From assembly GCA_965657645.1 (NCBI GenBank), contig CBFHOS010000001.1:186001-250000 (forward strand): a DNA stretch of 64,000 bases, given 5' to 3'. The notes under the pieces are model-generated. The model was not told where the DNA came from and did not search any database. It was given only the letters and a program-made list of their open reading frames with translations. The DNA is from CBFHOS01 sp965657645. GTDB lineage: Bacteria; Pseudomonadota; Alphaproteobacteria; Puniceispirillales; Puniceispirillaceae. Shown piece after piece: positions 1 to 9,055 of the stretch; within the stretch, counting starts at the first letter, position 1; each line of letters opens with the position of its first letter. The position numbers and the translations under genes are program-made.

Positions 1-1
1 G

Positions 2-1402
2 CTCGACGCCGATGTTGCCCTGCCGGTGGTTAAATCATTTATCGCCAAGGTACGCGAAGGCGCGGTTGGGTCGGACGTTCTTAAATCAGTCCGCCCAGAT
101 CAACAGGTTATCAAGATTGTTAATGACGTGCTTACCGAGGTGTTGGGCGGAGATGCCGAGCCTTTGGCGAGCGCGACAAACCCGCCGACAGTTATCCTTA
201 TGGCTGGATTGCAAGGCTCAGGTAAAACCACAACCGCGGGTAAACTTGCCTTGCGGTTGCGCACCAAGGACCGCAAAAAGGTCATGCTTGCCTCTTTGGA
301 CGTGACCCGTCCAGCGGCGCGTGAACAGCTCCGGATGCTGGCTGAACAGGCCGAAGTCGGGGTGTTGCCAGAGGCCGATCGTGAGAGCCCGCCGCAAATT
401 GCCAAACGCGCATTACAGGCGGCCAAACTCCAAGCCTATGACGTGCTGATCCTTGATACGGCTGGTCGTATTAGCATCGATGAAGGCCTGATGGCTGAAT
501 TGCGCGATATCAAAAAGCTAACAAACCCGCATGAAGTGTTGCTGGTTGCCGATGCGATGACCGGACAGGATGCGGTGAATACCGCCCAAGCATTCCATGA
601 CGCGGTTGGCGTTACCGGTATTGCCCTGACCCGTCTTGATGGTGATGCCAGAGGCGGTGCCGCCCTATCGATGCGGCATATCACCGGCTGTCCGATCAAG
701 CTGGTTGGTGTTGGTGAAAAACAGGATGCGCTGGAAGATTTTGATCCGGCGCGGATGGCTGGACGTATTCTTGATATGGGTGACATTGTTGCCCTTGTTG
801 AAAAGGCGGCTGAAACCATCGAGGCTGAGGATGCGGAGCGAATCGCCCGCCGGATGGCCAAAGGTCAATTTGACTTGAATGATTTCCTCACCCAAATCCG
901 CCAATTGCAAAAGATGGGTGGTCTTGGTGGGTTGATGGGAATGTTGCCCGGTCTTGGCAAGATGCAAAAACAGATTGCCGCCGCGGGTGTTGATGATTCG
1001 ATGATTAAACGCCAAGAGGCAATCATCCTGTCGATGACAAAGAAAGAGCGCGTTTCTGTTGGCTTGTTGAACGCATCGCGCCGCAAACGTATCGCGGCGG
1101 GTTCAGGCACATCAGTTCAGGATGTGAACCGTCTGGTAAAACAATATCAAGACATGGCCAAGATGATGAAAAAGCTTGGTGGTAAAAGTGGCGCCGCGGC
1201 GATGAAAGCTATGATGGGCGGCGGAATGCCCGGAATGGGCGGCGGCATGCCAGACATGAATGCTCTATCCAAAGGATTGGGATCAAACGAATTGGGTGGG
1301 GGACTACCCAAAGGATTGGGAGGCCTTGGCGGCGGTTTGCCGGGCGGGCTTCCAAATGGATTACCCGGATTAGGCGGCAAGCCGTCGGGTAAAAAGAAAT
1401 AG
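2..1402 (+). CDS. ffh: Signal recognition particle protein Ffh, 5' end outside window
   Basis: GTPase subunit of the signal recognition particle; binds 4.5S RNA and signal sequences and docks ribosomes at FtsY. The frame is open to the left edge (LDADVALPVV reads through from base 2), so the N-terminal part of the N domain is missing. About 60 residues after the GTG at 26 come the P-loop GLQGSGKTTTAGK, then DTAGR and TRLDGDARGGAA of the G domain. The M domain follows and ends in a flexible Met/Gly-rich tail (repeated GMGGGMP and GLGGGLP-like units) longer than in E. coli. It heads the group rpsP-rimM-trmD-rplS, the usual alphaproteobacterial order. The family assignment is certain. Confidence 0.97.
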   Translation, partial: LDADVALPVVKSFIAKVREGAVGSDVLKSVRPDQQVIKIVNDVLTEVLGGDAEPLASATNPPTVILMAGLQGSGKTTTAGKLALRLRTKDRKKVMLASLDVTRPAAREQLRMLAEQAEVGVLPEADRESPPQIAKRALQAAKLQAYDVLILDTAGRISIDEGLMAELRDIKKLTNPHEVLLVADAMTGQDAVNTAQAFHDAVGVTGIALTRLDGDARGGAALSMRHITGCPIKLVGVGEKQDALEDFDPARMAGRILDMGDIVALVEKAAETIEAEDAERIARRMAKGQFDLNDFLTQIRQLQKMGGLGGLMGMLPGLGKMQKQIAAAGVDDSMIKRQEAIILSMTKKERVSVGLLNASRRKRIAAGSGTSVQDVNRLVKQYQDMAKMMKKLGGKSGAAAMKAMMGGGMPGMGGGMPDMNALSKGLGSNELGGGLPKGLGGLGGGLPGGLPNGLPGLGGKPSGKKK

Positions 1403-1450
1403 TACGAAACGAATATCAAAATACTTAATGCCGATGAGAGGATTTAATTC

Positions 1451-1987
1451 ATGGCTTTGAAAATCAGACTTGCCCGTGGTGGCGCGAAAAAACGTCCATT
1501 TTACCGTATCGTTGTAGCCGAAGCTTCATCGCCGCGTGATGGCCGCTATGTAGAGCGTGTTGGTACCTATAATCCAATGGTTCCAAAGGACCATGATCAG
1601 CGCATGACACTAAATAATGAGCGTATTGCTTATTGGCTTGGTCAAGGCGCACAGCCGACTGAGCGTGTTCAAAAGATGCTGGCAATTGCCGGTCTTGCTG
1701 AGGCGCCTGCGTCTCGTCCACAGCCAAAGAAATCAGCTCCTGGCCGTAAACGCGCCGAGCGTGAAGCCGAAGCCGCCGAGGCTGCTGAAGCCGCTGCTGC
1801 TGATGCTGCCGCCGCCGCCGCTGCCGAGGCTGAAGCTGAAGCCGCTGCCGCTGCTGCCCCTGCTGAAGAAGCCCCTGCTGAGGCTGCTTCTGAAGAAGCT
1901 CCGGCTGAAGAGGCCCCTGCTGAAGAGGCCCCTGCTGAAGCTGCTTCTGAAGAGGCTCCGGCTGAAGAGGAAAAGGCGGGCGAATAA
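1451..1987 (+). CDS. rpsP: 30S ribosomal protein S16 with long acidic Ala/Glu tail
   Basis: Component of the small ribosomal subunit needed for assembly. The first 80 or so residues are a standard S16 (MALKIRLARGGAKKRPFYRI, then VERVGTYNPM). A short basic linker (about residues 93-112) follows, then a tail of about 65 residues made almost only of Ala, Glu and Pro, giving 178 residues against 80-90 in most bacteria. Alphaproteobacterial S16 proteins often carry tails, but this one is strongly acidic and repeat-built. The start has a good ribosome-binding site (GAGAGGA). The stop overlaps the rimM ATG by one base (TAATG), which suggests translational coupling. Confidence 0.96.
   Translation: MALKIRLARGGAKKRPFYRIVVAEASSPRDGRYVERVGTYNPMVPKDHDQRMTLNNERIAYWLGQGAQPTERVQKMLAIAGLAEAPASRPQPKKSAPGRKRAEREAEAAEAAEAAAADAAAAAAAEAEAEAAAAAAPAEEAPAEAASEEAPAEEAPAEEAPAEAASEEAPAEEEKAGE
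1760..1975 (+). repeat. Low-complexity GCTGAAGAGGCC-type repeats inside rpsP
   Basis: The region encoding the S16 tail is built of degenerate repeats of GCTGAAGARGCYCC-like units, giving AEEAP/AEAASEEAP peptides. One segment (AEAASEEAPAEEAPAEE) is close to duplicated. All units are in frame with rpsP. Confidence 0.8.
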
Positions 1988-2598
1988 TGCCCATTCAGCG
2001 CTTGTCTTTGGGGGCGGTTACCGGTGCGCATGGTGTGCGTGGCCAGTTTAAGGTAAAGCCCTTCACCGACCAGCCCAAGGCCTTGGATAAATATGGACCG
2101 GTTTGGCTAGAAGATGGCAGACAATTGTCGCTATCTGTCAAATCGGTTTCACCCAAGGGATTTGTTCTGGTTAGTGCCGTTGAGATAACGAGCAAAGAGG
2201 CGGCTGATGCCTTGCGCGGTTGTCAGCTTTTGATCGATCGCGACAAGCTATCACCAAGCGATGAGGGTGAGCATTATCATGCTGATCTGATTGGTTTGAC
2301 GGTGGTCACCGAGGCAGATGGGGCGCTGGGGCAAATCATCGGTATCCACGATTTTGGTGCTGGTGAGATTGTCGAGATAGAGCCAGAAAAAGGGCCAAGT
2401 TTTATGCTCCCCTTTTCCGGCGATTATCTTGCTAAGATTGACGATGAAGCTGGCGAGGTGGTGTTAGACCCACCGATTGGCATGGTGACATTGGCTAGAG
2501 AGCAATCCAGGCCTAAAAAGCCGGGCCAAAGTAAATCGGGCCAAAAAAAGCCGGGCCCAAAAAAACTGGGTGAGGCTAAGGCCAAACGAGGTGAATAA
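1987..2598 (+). CDS. rimM: 16S rRNA processing protein RimM
   Basis: Assembly factor for the 30S head that binds S19. It has the N-terminal RimM barrel (LGAVTGAHGVRGQFKVKPF near the start) and the C-terminal PRC-barrel (GLTVV...LGQIIGIHDFGAGEIVEIE, then FMLPF). An extra C-terminal Lys/Gly/Pro tail of about 30 residues is built from four 15-bp DNA repeats. It starts on the ATG that overlaps the rpsP stop and ends ten bases before the trmD ATG. Confidence 0.95.
   Translation: MPIQRLSLGAVTGAHGVRGQFKVKPFTDQPKALDKYGPVWLEDGRQLSLSVKSVSPKGFVLVSAVEITSKEAADALRGCQLLIDRDKLSPSDEGEHYHADLIGLTVVTEADGALGQIIGIHDFGAGEIVEIEPEKGPSFMLPFSGDYLAKIDDEAGEVVLDPPIGMVTLAREQSRPKKPGQSKSGQKKPGPKKLGEAKAKRGE
2518..2577 (+). 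repeat. Four degenerate 15-bp tandem repeats at the 3' end of rimM
   Basis: Four consecutive 15-bp units (2518-2532, 2533-2547, 2548-2562, 2563-2577) follow the pattern AARYCGGGCCMAAAA. They encode KPGQS, KSGQK, KPGPK and KLGEA. All are in frame, so they lengthen the RimM tail without breaking it. Confidence 0.75.
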
Positions 2599-2608
2599 AG
2601 GCGGTGTC

Positions 2609-3352
2609 ATGACTGATTCGCAGATAGAGGCCGAACAGCAGGCAAAATGGCAAGCCACGGTGCTTACGCTGTTTCCTGAGATGTTTCCGGGGCCTCTTGG
2701 TGCGTCTCTGGCAGGAAAATCGCTAAAAGCCGGCATTTGGAGTTTGAAAACGCTGGACATTCGCGACTTTGCGCGCGATAAGCACCGGACTGTGGATGAT
2801 ACCCCACTTGGCGGTGGTGTTGGCATGGTGATGAAACCCGATGTGGTTGCCGCGGCACTTGATGCAGTGGCAGACGCGCCTGGGCCTAGAATATACATGA
2901 CGCCTCGCGGCCGCTTGCTTGATCAGGCAACGGTTCGTGATCTGGCTGAACAGCCGGGCGCAGTATTCTTATGTGGCCGTTATGAAGGTGTAGATCAGCG
3001 GGTGATCAAAGATGCGGGAATGATGGAAATCAGCATCGGCGATTATGTGTTATCCGGCGGGGAACCCGCGGCGATGATCACGATGGATGCGGTAGTGAGG
3101 CTGTTGCCCGGCGTTATGGGCAAGGAAGAAAGCCACCGCGATGAGAGTTTTGAGACGGGGTTGCTCGAGCATTCGCTCTATACACAGCCCCGCGTTTGGA
3201 AGGATTTAGCGGCGCCAGAAATTTTGGCGTCCGGCAACCACCAGAAGATCGCTGATTGGCGACTGGCGGAAGCGAAAAAAGAGACGCAGGAACGGCGTCC
3301 GGATATGTGGCAACGCTATTTGGACAAGCAAAACCTGCATAATGGTGATTAA
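2609..3352 (+). CDS. trmD: tRNA (guanine-N1-)-methyltransferase TrmD
   Basis: Makes m1G37 in tRNAs, preventing +1 frameshifting, using S-adenosylmethionine. The SPOUT trefoil-knot motif GDYVLSGGEPAA is present, as are LFPEMFPGPLG near the N-terminus and the C-terminal tail RRPDMW. The frame is open from a GTG at 2570 inside rimM, but ATG 2609, ten bases after the rimM stop and behind AAAGGCGG, gives a normal 247-residue protein and is preferred. It is part of the rpsP-rimM-trmD-rplS operon. Confidence 0.96.
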   Translation: MTDSQIEAEQQAKWQATVLTLFPEMFPGPLGASLAGKSLKAGIWSLKTLDIRDFARDKHRTVDDTPLGGGVGMVMKPDVVAAALDAVADAPGPRIYMTPRGRLLDQATVRDLAEQPGAVFLCGRYEGVDQRVIKDAGMMEISIGDYVLSGGEPAAMITMDAVVRLLPGVMGKEESHRDESFETGLLEHSLYTQPRVWKDLAAPEILASGNHQKIADWRLAEAKKETQERRPDMWQRYLDKQNLHNGD

Positions 3353-3411
3353 ACGCTGGAAGTTTTTGATGGGCAAAAACAACAGCAGGATTGGATGAAG
3401 GGAAACGAGCG

Positions 3412-3792
3412 ATGAATATCGTTGACCGTATTGGCAAAAAACAAATGGAAAATGCGCTGTCCCAGCGTGAGATCCCTGAATTCGCACCGGGCGATACTGT
3501 CCGCGTCGATGTAAAGGTTGTTGAAGGCTCTCGTGAGCGTATTCAGGCCTTTGAAGGTGTTTGCATCGCGCGCAAGAGCGCTGGCGTAAACTCTTCATTC
3601 ACAGTTCGTAAGCTGTCTTATGGTGAAGGCGTAGAGCGGGTATTTCCACTTTATGCACCACAAGTTGCTGGATTGACGGTTGTTCGCCGTGGTCGTGTTC
3701 GTCGTGCGAAGCTATATTATCTTCGTGGACGTACCGGTAAGGCCGCACGTATTGCTGAAAAAACAACGTATCGCGAGGCGTCTTCTTCCTGA
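3412..3792 (+). CDS. rplS: 50S ribosomal protein L19
   Basis: Large-subunit protein at the 30S-50S interface. Typical blocks are visible: FAPGDTVRVDVKVVEGSRER, AFEGVCIARK, FTVRKLSYGEGVERVFP and VRRAKLYYLRGRTGKAARI. ATG 3412 (behind GAAGGGAAACGAGC) is chosen over an in-frame TTG at 3391, giving 126 residues. It is the last gene of the ribosome-maturation group; leuC follows after 54 bases on the same strand. Confidence 0.97.
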   Translation: MNIVDRIGKKQMENALSQREIPEFAPGDTVRVDVKVVEGSRERIQAFEGVCIARKSAGVNSSFTVRKLSYGEGVERVFPLYAPQVAGLTVVRRGRVRRAKLYYLRGRTGKAARIAEKTTYREASSS

Positions 3793-3846
3793 TTGGCCTG
3801 ACCGGCTAGGGAAGAACTCCTCGCCGGCAGAAATCGGGAGAAAGAT

Positions 3847-5250
3847 ATGTCGGCTCCAAAAACCTTATTTGACAAAATCTGGGATGCGCATGTTGTGCAT
3901 CAGCAAGATGATGGCACATGCCTGATCTACATTGATCGGCATCTTGTCCATGAAGTAACGAGCCCACAGGCATTTGAAGGCTTGCGCAATGCTGGCCGTG
4001 CGGTGCGCTGTCCAGAGCGCACGCTTGCTGTGGCTGATCACAATGTTCCAACAACCGACCGCAGTGGCGGTATTGCCGATGAAGAATCGCGCATTCAGGT
4101 TGAGGCATTGGCCAGCAATTCAGCTGAATTTGGCGTTCCGTATTTCGCCATGAGCGACATCCGCCAAGGCATTGTTCACGTCATTGGGCCAGAGCAAGGA
4201 TTTACCCTTCCGGGCATGACCATCGTTTGTGGCGATTCGCACACCGCAACGCATGGCGCCTTTGGGGCATTGGCATTTGGTATCGGTACATCCGAGGTAG
4301 AGCATGTTCTAGCCACCCAGACGCTCATCCAAAAGCCGGCAAAGAATATGCGCATTACTGTTGATGGCGAGTTGGCCCATGGCGTTACTGCCAAGGACGT
4401 TATTCTGGCAATCATTGGCAAGATCGGCACCGCTGGCGGTACTGGTCATGTGATTGAGTTTGCCGGATCTGTTATCCGCGGCCTGTCTATGGAAGGCCGG
4501 ATGACAATCTGTAACATGGCGATTGAGGGCGGTGCCCGCGCCGGCATGATTGCACCTGACCAGACAACATTTGATTATCTTATCGACAAGCCGATGGCGC
4601 CAAAGGGTGAATTGCTGGAAAAGGCAATTGATTACTGGCGCACATTGCCGTCGGATGAAGGCGCACGCTATGACACCGAAGTCGCGATGGCGGCTGGGGA
4701 TATTGCGCCGACAGTGACATGGGGCACAAGCCCAGAGGACGCGTTGGCTATCACCGCATCGGTTCCAGATCCACAAAAGGAAAAGGACGAGATGAAGCGG
4801 GCAAAGCTTTTGCGGGCGATTGACTATATGGGTCTATCGGCCGGCCAGAAATTGACCGATGTGAAAATCGACACAGTCTTTATCGGGTCTTGCACCAACA
4901 GCCGCATCGAAGATCTGCGGGCCGCTGCTGCTATTGCTGATGGACGTTCTGTGGCTGATGGCATGCGGGCAATGGTTGTTCCAGGTTCCGGTCTGGTTAA
5001 AGAACAAGCCGAAGCCGAAGGTCTCGACAAGATTTTTGTCGCGGCTGGTTTCGAATGGCGCGAGCCGGGCTGTTCAATGTGTCTTGCGATGAATGCTGAC
5101 AAGCTGGCTGATGGCGAGCGCTGTGCATCAACATCTAATCGTAACTTCGAGGGCCGTCAGGGCCGTGGTGGTCGTACACATCTGGTTAGCCCAGAGATGG
5201 CCGTTGCCGCCGCTGTGACTGGTCACCTAACCGATATTCGCGAATTCTAG
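3847..5250 (+). CDS. leuC: 3-isopropylmalate dehydratase large subunit
   Basis: With LeuD it isomerises 2-isopropylmalate to 3-isopropylmalate in leucine synthesis. It is an aconitase-family [4Fe-4S] protein: cluster cysteines are in FIGSCTNSRIEDL (about residue 345) and GCSMCLAMN (about 405), and CGDSHTATHGAFGALAFGIG is the substrate loop. At 467 residues it has the normal length. A ribosome-binding site (GGGAGAAAG) precedes the ATG. It is followed at 11 bases by leuD, so the subunits are co-translated. Confidence 0.97.
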   Translation: MSAPKTLFDKIWDAHVVHQQDDGTCLIYIDRHLVHEVTSPQAFEGLRNAGRAVRCPERTLAVADHNVPTTDRSGGIADEESRIQVEALASNSAEFGVPYFAMSDIRQGIVHVIGPEQGFTLPGMTIVCGDSHTATHGAFGALAFGIGTSEVEHVLATQTLIQKPAKNMRITVDGELAHGVTAKDVILAIIGKIGTAGGTGHVIEFAGSVIRGLSMEGRMTICNMAIEGGARAGMIAPDQTTFDYLIDKPMAPKGELLEKAIDYWRTLPSDEGARYDTEVAMAAGDIAPTVTWGTSPEDALAITASVPDPQKEKDEMKRAKLLRAIDYMGLSAGQKLTDVKIDTVFIGSCTNSRIEDLRAAAAIADGRSVADGMRAMVVPGSGLVKEQAEAEGLDKIFVAAGFEWREPGCSMCLAMNADKLADGERCASTSNRNFEGRQGRGGRTHLVSPEMAVAAAVTGHLTDIREF

Positions 5251-5261
5251 AGGGGGTTATT

Positions 5262-5867
5262 ATGCAAAAGTTTGATCAATTAACTGGTATAGCGGCCCCC
5301 CTCAATATTCTGAATATTGATACGGATATGATTATCCCAAAGCAGTTTTTGAAAACCATCAAGCGGTCTGGCCTTGGCAAGAACCTGTTTGACGAGATGC
5401 GCTTTACGCTGGACGGTACTGAAATTAGTGATTTCGTGCTGAATAAGGCTCCGTATCGCGATTCGCAAATTCTGGTGTCTGGTGATAATTTTGGCTGTGG
5501 TTCTAGCCGTGAACACGCGCCGTGGGCGTTGCTTGATTTTGGCATCCGCTGTGTGATCTCGACTAGCTTTGCCGATATCTTTTACAATAACTGCTTTAAG
5601 AACGGTATTTTGCCGATTGTGGTTTCACCTGACGAGCGTGATGCGCTGATGGCTGACGCGGCGGATACTGAAAACCCAGAATTATCAATCGATCTGGTAT
5701 CACAGACGATCAAACGTCCAAATGGTGTGACCATCTCGTTTGAAGTTGACGCGTTTCGCAAGAAATGCCTGCTCGAAGGTCTGGATGATATTGGTCTGAC
5801 TTTTGAAAAGAGTGACTCGATTGATTCTTATGAAACAAAGCGGCAGGACACCCAGCCCTGGCTCTAG
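5262..5867 (+). CDS. leuD: 3-isopropylmalate dehydratase small subunit
   Basis: Swivel-domain subunit that completes the active site of the LeuC/LeuD isomerase. It shows the conserved NIDTDMIIPKQFLK start and the substrate loop DNFGCGSSREHAPWAL at about residue 75, followed by ISTSFADIFYNNCFKNGILP. It has 201 residues, the usual size. It is separated from leuB by an 85-base gap with no clear terminator. Confidence 0.97.
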   Translation: MQKFDQLTGIAAPLNILNIDTDMIIPKQFLKTIKRSGLGKNLFDEMRFTLDGTEISDFVLNKAPYRDSQILVSGDNFGCGSSREHAPWALLDFGIRCVISTSFADIFYNNCFKNGILPIVVSPDERDALMADAADTENPELSIDLVSQTIKRPNGVTISFEVDAFRKKCLLEGLDDIGLTFEKSDSIDSYETKRQDTQPWL

Positions 5868-5952
5868 GCCGGGCGCCCGTCCCAACACTCCTAACCGAAA
5901 CCGCGCCGCCCCCTTCATCGGGGTGGCTTAGGTGACAGAAGAAGAGAGAAAA

Positions 5953-7065
5953 ATGGCTTCAAATCGCAAAGTGATGGTGCTTCCAGGTGATGGTATCGGC
6001 AATGAAGTGATGGCGGCGAATATGCGCATCATGGATTGGCTGGCGAAACACCGCAGTCTTGATTTTGATGTGTCCGAAGGTCTTGTTGGCGGCGCTTCTT
6101 ATGACGCTAATGGCACGCCTTTGACTGACGAGACGATGGCTGATTCCATGGCCTCTGACGCGGTTCTGTTTGGCGCTGTTGGTGGTCCTCAATATGACGA
6201 TCTGCCGTTTGACCTAAAGCCAGAGCGTGGTTTGTTGCGGTTGCGCAAGGAAATGGATCTGTTCGCTAATTTGCGTCCAGCTATCGTATTCCCTGCCCTT
6301 GTTGACGCCTCTACGCTAAAGCCGGAAATTGTGTCTGGTCTTGATATCATGATCCTGCGCGAACTTTGCGGTGGATCTTATTTCGCCGAGCCACGCGGTA
6401 TTGAAGAGCTGGCAGATGGGACCAAGCGTGGTTACGATACTAACGCTTATACAACACCGGAAATCGAGCGTATTGGCCGGGTTGGTTTCGATCTTGCCCG
6501 CAAGCGTAACGGCAAGCTTATGTCGGTTGAAAAGGCCAATGTTATGCATTCAGGCGTGCTATGGCGTGAGGTCATGACATCATTGCATGCGGCCGAGGGT
6601 GACGGCGTTGAGCTGGATCACATGTTCGCCGATAATTGCGCGATGCAATTGGTGCGTAACCCAAAGCAGTTTGACGTGATTGTGACGGATAATCTGTTTG
6701 GTGATCTGTTGTCTGATTGTGCGGCTATGTTGACTGGTTCGCTTGGTATGTTGCCGTCGGCATCGCTTGGCCATCCTGATCCTGAGACGGGTCTGCCAAA
6801 GGCGATGTACGAGCCGGTACACGGTTCTGCACCGGATATTGCCGGCAAAGGTCTGGCTAATCCGCTGGCCCAGTTCATGAGCTTTTCAATGATGCTCCGC
6901 TATAGTTTCGATCAAGGCGCCGAGGCCGATCTTCTCGATCAGGCGGTTAGCGATGCGCTGGCATTGAAACGCACCGGCGACATTATGACGGCTGGTTGTG
7001 AACAAACCGGTACACAAGGCATGACCGATGCGGTCATTTCGGCGCTGGATCATCTAGCGCGTTAA
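5953..7065 (+). CDS. leuB: 3-isopropylmalate dehydrogenase
   Basis: Oxidatively decarboxylates 3-isopropylmalate with NAD+, the third step of leucine synthesis. Motifs of the isocitrate/isopropylmalate dehydrogenase family: VLPGDGIGNEV at the N-terminus, LLRLRKEMDLFANLRPA, the catalytic-Lys segment MSVEKANVM, the Asp-containing IVTDNLFGDLLSD and the NAD-site EPVHGSAPDIAGKG. The frame extends to a GTG at 5932, but ATG 5953 directly after AAGAAGAGAG is preferred (370 residues). Confidence 0.97.
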   Translation: MASNRKVMVLPGDGIGNEVMAANMRIMDWLAKHRSLDFDVSEGLVGGASYDANGTPLTDETMADSMASDAVLFGAVGGPQYDDLPFDLKPERGLLRLRKEMDLFANLRPAIVFPALVDASTLKPEIVSGLDIMILRELCGGSYFAEPRGIEELADGTKRGYDTNAYTTPEIERIGRVGFDLARKRNGKLMSVEKANVMHSGVLWREVMTSLHAAEGDGVELDHMFADNCAMQLVRNPKQFDVIVTDNLFGDLLSDCAAMLTGSLGMLPSASLGHPDPETGLPKAMYEPVHGSAPDIAGKGLANPLAQFMSFSMMLRYSFDQGAEADLLDQAVSDALALKRTGDIMTAGCEQTGTQGMTDAVISALDHLAR

Positions 7066-7106
7066 TCTATTGCTGAAGGCGGCGAGACGGCCGCTAGGAG
7101 ACTAAA

Positions 7107-8141
7107 ATGGGATATAGAGTTGCCGTTGTCGGCGCTACTGGTGCGGTTGGCCGCGAGATGTTGCAAACACTTGCCGAGCGGAATTTTCCGGCGGACAAGG
7201 TGCATGCGCTCGCGTCTGCTCGGTCTGTTGGTCAGGAATTGTCCTATGGCGAGAGTGATATTGTAACGGTTACCGCGCTCGATAAATTCGACTTCTCGAC
7301 AGCTGATATTGCGCTGTTTTCTGCTGGTGGTGATACCTCCAAGGAATATGGCCCAAAGGCAGGTGCGGCTGGCTGTATCGTGATCGATAATTCATCTGCA
7401 TTCCGCATGGATGACGATGTGCCGTTGATTGTTCCAGAGGTCAATCCAGATGCAATCGAGGGCACAACCATTGCCAATGGTGGCCGCAACATTATTGCCA
7501 ACCCTAATTGTTCGACTGCCCAGCTGGTCGTCGCGCTAAAGCCGTTGCATGACGCCTTTACCGTAAAGCGGGTTGTGGTGTCGACTTATCAGGCGGTTTC
7601 TGGTGCTGGCCGTCCGGCGATGGACGAGCTGTTTAACCAGACCCGCGGTGTGTTTGTGAATGACACGGTAAAGCCGGAAATCTTTACCAAGCAAATTGCC
7701 TTTAACGCGATCCCGCATATCGACGTATTCCTTGATGATGGCTTTACCAAGGAAGAGTGGAAGATGACCGCTGAGACCAAGAAGATTCTTGATCCAGCCA
7801 TCGAGCTTGTCGCGCATTGTGTGCGTATTCCAGTGTTTGTCGGCCATAGTGAGGCTGTCTTTATCGAGACAGAAAAGCCTATGGATGAGAAGCAGGCGCG
7901 CAATATTCTGTCTGAAGCGGATGGCTGTATTGTTGTCGATCATCGGGCGAATGAAGGCTATGTAACGCCGCATGAGGCCGCTGGTGAGGACGCTGTTTAT
8001 ATCAGCCGAATCCGGCGTGACCCATCGGTTGAAAATGGTCTGGTGTTCTGGTGCGTGGCTGACAATCTGCGCAAAGGTGCCGCGCTAAATTCGGTACAGA
8101 TTGCCGAGTTGTTGGTGGCCCGCGGTATCAGCGGACGCTAG
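7107..8141 (+). CDS. asd: Aspartate-semialdehyde dehydrogenase
   Basis: Reduces aspartyl phosphate to the semialdehyde, the branch to lysine/diaminopimelate, threonine and methionine. The N-terminal NADP fold GATGAVGREML, catalytic Cys135 in IIANPNCSTAQL, GAGRPAMDEL, and the active-site His region HCVRIPVFVGHSEA are visible; 344 residues. The ATG follows TAGGAGACTAAA. It is the last gene of the leu run. Its stop overlaps the stop of the opposing kinase gene by four bases (CTAG), so the two genes converge with no intergenic terminator. Confidence 0.96.
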   Translation: MGYRVAVVGATGAVGREMLQTLAERNFPADKVHALASARSVGQELSYGESDIVTVTALDKFDFSTADIALFSAGGDTSKEYGPKAGAAGCIVIDNSSAFRMDDDVPLIVPEVNPDAIEGTTIANGGRNIIANPNCSTAQLVVALKPLHDAFTVKRVVVSTYQAVSGAGRPAMDELFNQTRGVFVNDTVKPEIFTKQIAFNAIPHIDVFLDDGFTKEEWKMTAETKKILDPAIELVAHCVRIPVFVGHSEAVFIETEKPMDEKQARNILSEADGCIVVDHRANEGYVTPHEAAGEDAVYISRIRRDPSVENGLVFWCVADNLRKGAALNSVQIAELLVARGISGR

Positions 8142-8947
8142 CTAGCCAATAGCGCTAAATTTTCTCGCAAAGCAAGCTCGCGGCTAGATGGACTAGCGGC
8201 GAGCACGCGCTGGGTCTTTTGGCTGGCGGCGATGAACGCGGCCGGAATTTCTGCGCCATTGGCAATATGTCCGGCCAATAGACTCGTTAGCAAATCACCG
8301 CCGCCAGAGACGTTTTTGCCAGTATCTAGGGCAGGGGCAAAATGCGGTTCGGCGATGCGCTGGACCAGCAAATCACCATTTTGATCCTGATCATCTATGC
8401 CGGTCGCCACCACCGCCTGTAAATTGGTGTTGCGCGCCAACAGTATCTGGGCAGAAGCGACCGCATCGTCTTTATTCTGCACAGGCTGGCCCGCAAGATA
8501 GCCAAGTTCAAATTGGTTGGGGGTGATGATCTGTGCCAGTGGTAACAAGTGATCAACCATCGCATCGGCAAGGCCCGCATCGATATAAAGCGTGTCATTA
8601 TCGCCCAACACCGGATCGAAAATATAACAACCCTTCGGCTGGATAGACTGCCATTTTTCAATCGCCTCACCAATTATCACGAGCTGGGCCAAGGATCCCA
8701 TATAGCCTGAAATGACGATCTCAATCTCGCGATACGCCCCGAGTGTCTCAAGTGCGCCCAAAAACGCCGTGATATCATCTGGCGAAGTTGCGCCGCCGCC
8801 CGCTAGGCCATAGCCGGGATGCGCGGGAAGCGTCACGGTGTTGATCATTAGCGGCGCGTGGCCCAATGTTGATAGAACCGGCGCAACAACGCTATTACCA
8901 ACAAAACCGACCATGACGGATGAATGAATTGAGAGGATCTTTTTCAT
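8138..8947 (-). CDS. pdxY: Pyridoxal kinase-like protein (PfkB/ribokinase superfamily)
   Basis: Probably phosphorylates pyridoxal to PLP in the B6 salvage pathway. From ATG 8947 (MKKILSIHSSVMVGFVGN) it has 269 residues. Pyridoxal-kinase marks: SSVMVGFVGNSVV and the HPGYG segment near the N-terminus, ISGYMGS, FDPVLGDND, the family Thr-Pro-Asn (ITPNQFELGYLAG) and the anion-hole/catalytic-Asp segment GKNVSGGGDLLTSLLAGH. An in-frame TTG/ATG up to 9007 would add 20 residues that do not look conserved. It stands alone on this strand between asd and sdhC. PdxY versus PdxK is not resolved by sequence alone. Confidence 0.8.
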   Translation of the reverse strand: MKKILSIHSSVMVGFVGNSVVAPVLSTLGHAPLMINTVTLPAHPGYGLAGGGATSPDDITAFLGALETLGAYREIEIVISGYMGSLAQLVIIGEAIEKWQSIQPKGCYIFDPVLGDNDTLYIDAGLADAMVDHLLPLAQIITPNQFELGYLAGQPVQNKDDAVASAQILLARNTNLQAVVATGIDDQDQNGDLLVQRIAEPHFAPALDTGKNVSGGGDLLTSLLAGHIANGAEIPAAFIAASQKTQRVLAASPSSRELALRENLALLAS

Positions 8948-8989
8948 AGTTTGATTTGTGGCCTGATGGGAGAAAAAAGGCAAACGCAA

Positions 8990-9018
8990 TTGACTAAACC
9001 CAGCCAATGACTGATAAC
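8990..9018 (+). promoter_or_regulatory. Candidate sigma-70 promoter of the sdh operon
   Basis: TTGACT at 8990-8995 and GATAAC at 9013-9018 are separated by 17 bases and lie about 40 bases before the sdhC ATG, in the gap between the divergent kinase gene and sdhC. Position and spacing fit a housekeeping promoter; the -10 match is moderate. Confidence 0.45.
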
Positions 9019-9055
9019 TGCGCCTCTGTTTGCAATCATGATTGTCGAGGTTTTT

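Noticed and set aside
1464..2031. Long antisense frames opposite rpsP (Gln/Leu- or Ala/Ser-rich)
   Set aside because: They result from the GC-rich repeat sequence of the S16 tail, which is open in several frames.
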